Origin: Ruminococcus flavefaciens
GTDB taxonomy: Bacteria; Bacillota_A; Clostridia; Oscillospirales; Ruminococcaceae
Length of the DNA: 6,861 bases
Reading direction: 5' to 3'
NCBI GenBank assembly: GCA_004556875.1
Contig: SFFP01000108.1
Coordinates: 1-6,861, forward strand
In this document: positions 6,096-6,861 of the stretch, one piece after another
How the letters are laid out: every line of letters starts with the position of its first letter
Numbering within the stretch: the stretch's first letter is position 1
Position numbers and translations under genes: made by a program
Notes under the pieces: generated by a model
Seen by the model: only the letters and a program-made list of their open reading frames with translations
Databases searched by the model: none
Told to the model about the DNA's origin: nothing

Positions 6096-6861
6096 ATGAA
6101 AAAAATACAGGGTTTTAACAAAGGCGTCAATTTTGGCGGCTGGCTTTCGCAGTGTAATTACGAAAAAGAACACCTTGATACATTCATACAGGAAAATGAC
6201 TTCAAAACAGCAGCTTCATGGGGCATAGACCATGTTCGTGTTCCTTTTGACTATAATATTATCGAAAAAACTGACGGCACGTTCAGCAATGAAGGCTTCG
6301 GATATCTTGATAAGGCAGTTGAGTATTCAAAAAAATACAGCCTTAACCTTATCCTCGACCTGCACAAGACCGCAGGATTCTCATTTGATTATTACAGCGA
6401 GAATGAAAGCGGATTTTTTGACAGTCCCGAATATCAGGAGCGTTTCTACCTCCTTTGGGAGAAAGTCGCAAAGCGCTATGGCTCTATGACCGAAATGGTA
6501 GCTTTTGAGCTTCTTAACGAAGTCACAGACGCGAGCTTTATCAACAAGTGGAACTGGTCATCAGGGCGCATACTGGACCGATGCCATCATCCCCGAAGAG
6601 CGCATGTCTTTTGAGGACAGTGAGGCTTGCGAAGAATACTTCGAAAACCTTTTCTCTACAGCTATCGCTAAGGCAGAGCAGTTCGGAAGCGGTCTTTACT
6701 GCGGCGAATATGGCTGTATAGATGTTGTATCTCCCGAAGATACTGTCAAGTGGTACAAAACTATCAACTCTGTATTTGAAAAGCACGGTATAGGCAGAGC
6801 CGCATGGAATTACAAGGCTATGGACTTCGGACTTTCAGACGACAGACTTGACAGTGTACGT
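6096..6861 (+). pseudogene. CelC-like GH5 glycoside hydrolase with internal deletion and frameshift, 3' end cut by window
   Basis: Family GH5 (TIM-barrel beta-glucanase type), close in plan to Clostridium thermocellum CelC. The ATG at 6096 has GGGAGG 9 nt upstream; there is no signal peptide, so the product would be cytosolic. The first frame gives NFGGWLSQ (12-19), HVRVPFDY (46-53), LDLHKTAG (87-94) and FELLNEV (137-143), with acid/base E142, up to about residue 153 (KWN). It then turns to unrelated residues and stops at 6614. From 6559 the next frame resumes with HQGAYWTDAIIPEERM, then LYCGEYG with nucleophile E (6706-6708) and AAWNYKAMDFGLSDDR to the window edge. Compared with CelC as I recall it, about 55 residues are missing, including the conserved FHxY histidine, so roughly 164 bp were lost at 6555-6558. 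Neither frame alone can make an active enzyme. A local assembly error is the alternative. Confidence 0.88.

Noticed and set aside
6540..6614. Programmed ribosomal frameshift in the GH5 gene
   Set aside because: A frameshift alone would not restore the protein, because a block of about 55 barrel residues including a conserved histidine is also absent, and no slippery sequence is evident.
1..6861. CRISPR array, riboswitch, insertion sequence or phage genes
   Set aside because: I see no regularly spaced repeats, no transposase or integrase motifs, and no leader long enough for a riboswitch before any gene. The tRNA 3' ends are not duplicated in the window, so no attachment-site pair is seen.

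Overview
The window looks like the chromosome of a low-to-mid GC anaerobic Firmicute of the Clostridia. A Ruminococcus-like member of the Oscillospiraceae is my best guess. The grounds are the gene order of the housekeeping cluster, the protein sequences, tRNA genes with encoded CCA, consensus sigma-A promoters and a CelC-like glycoside hydrolase. The genus is inferred from memory of these families, not from a search.

Positions 1-5247 hold one tight minus-strand operon, read right to left: pyrH (UMP kinase), frr (ribosome recycling factor), uppS (undecaprenyl diphosphate synthase), cdsA (CDP-diacylglycerol synthase), dxr (DXP reductoisomerase) and rseP (site-2 protease, cut just before its C-terminus by the window edge). 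It joins pyrimidine supply and translation to isoprenoid, cell-wall carrier-lipid and phospholipid synthesis, then to membrane proteolysis. A promoter at 5307-5279 can drive it. The only sizeable gap inside it, between cdsA and dxr (about 100 bp), carries a long hairpin.

Positions 5456-5775 form a plus-strand, divergently transcribed tRNA unit: a perfect extended -10 promoter, tRNA-Ser(UGA), tRNA-Ser(GCU) and a strong intrinsic terminator.

Positions 5776-6095 contain no credible protein gene but are not empty. On the minus strand a perfect consensus promoter (TTGACA, 17 nt, TATAAT) reads into about 65 nt that begin with a GAAA-tetraloop hairpin and end with a terminator-like hairpin. This looks like an undescribed small RNA gene. 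Between it and the next gene lies a cluster of inverted repeats.

Positions 6096-6861 hold a glycoside hydrolase family 5 gene related to Clostridium thermocellum CelC. It is broken: after the acid/base Glu the sequence jumps over roughly 55 residues of the barrel and changes frame. The second half, with the nucleophile Glu, continues in another frame to the window end.

The two items most worth following are the small RNA candidate and the internally deleted GH5 gene.
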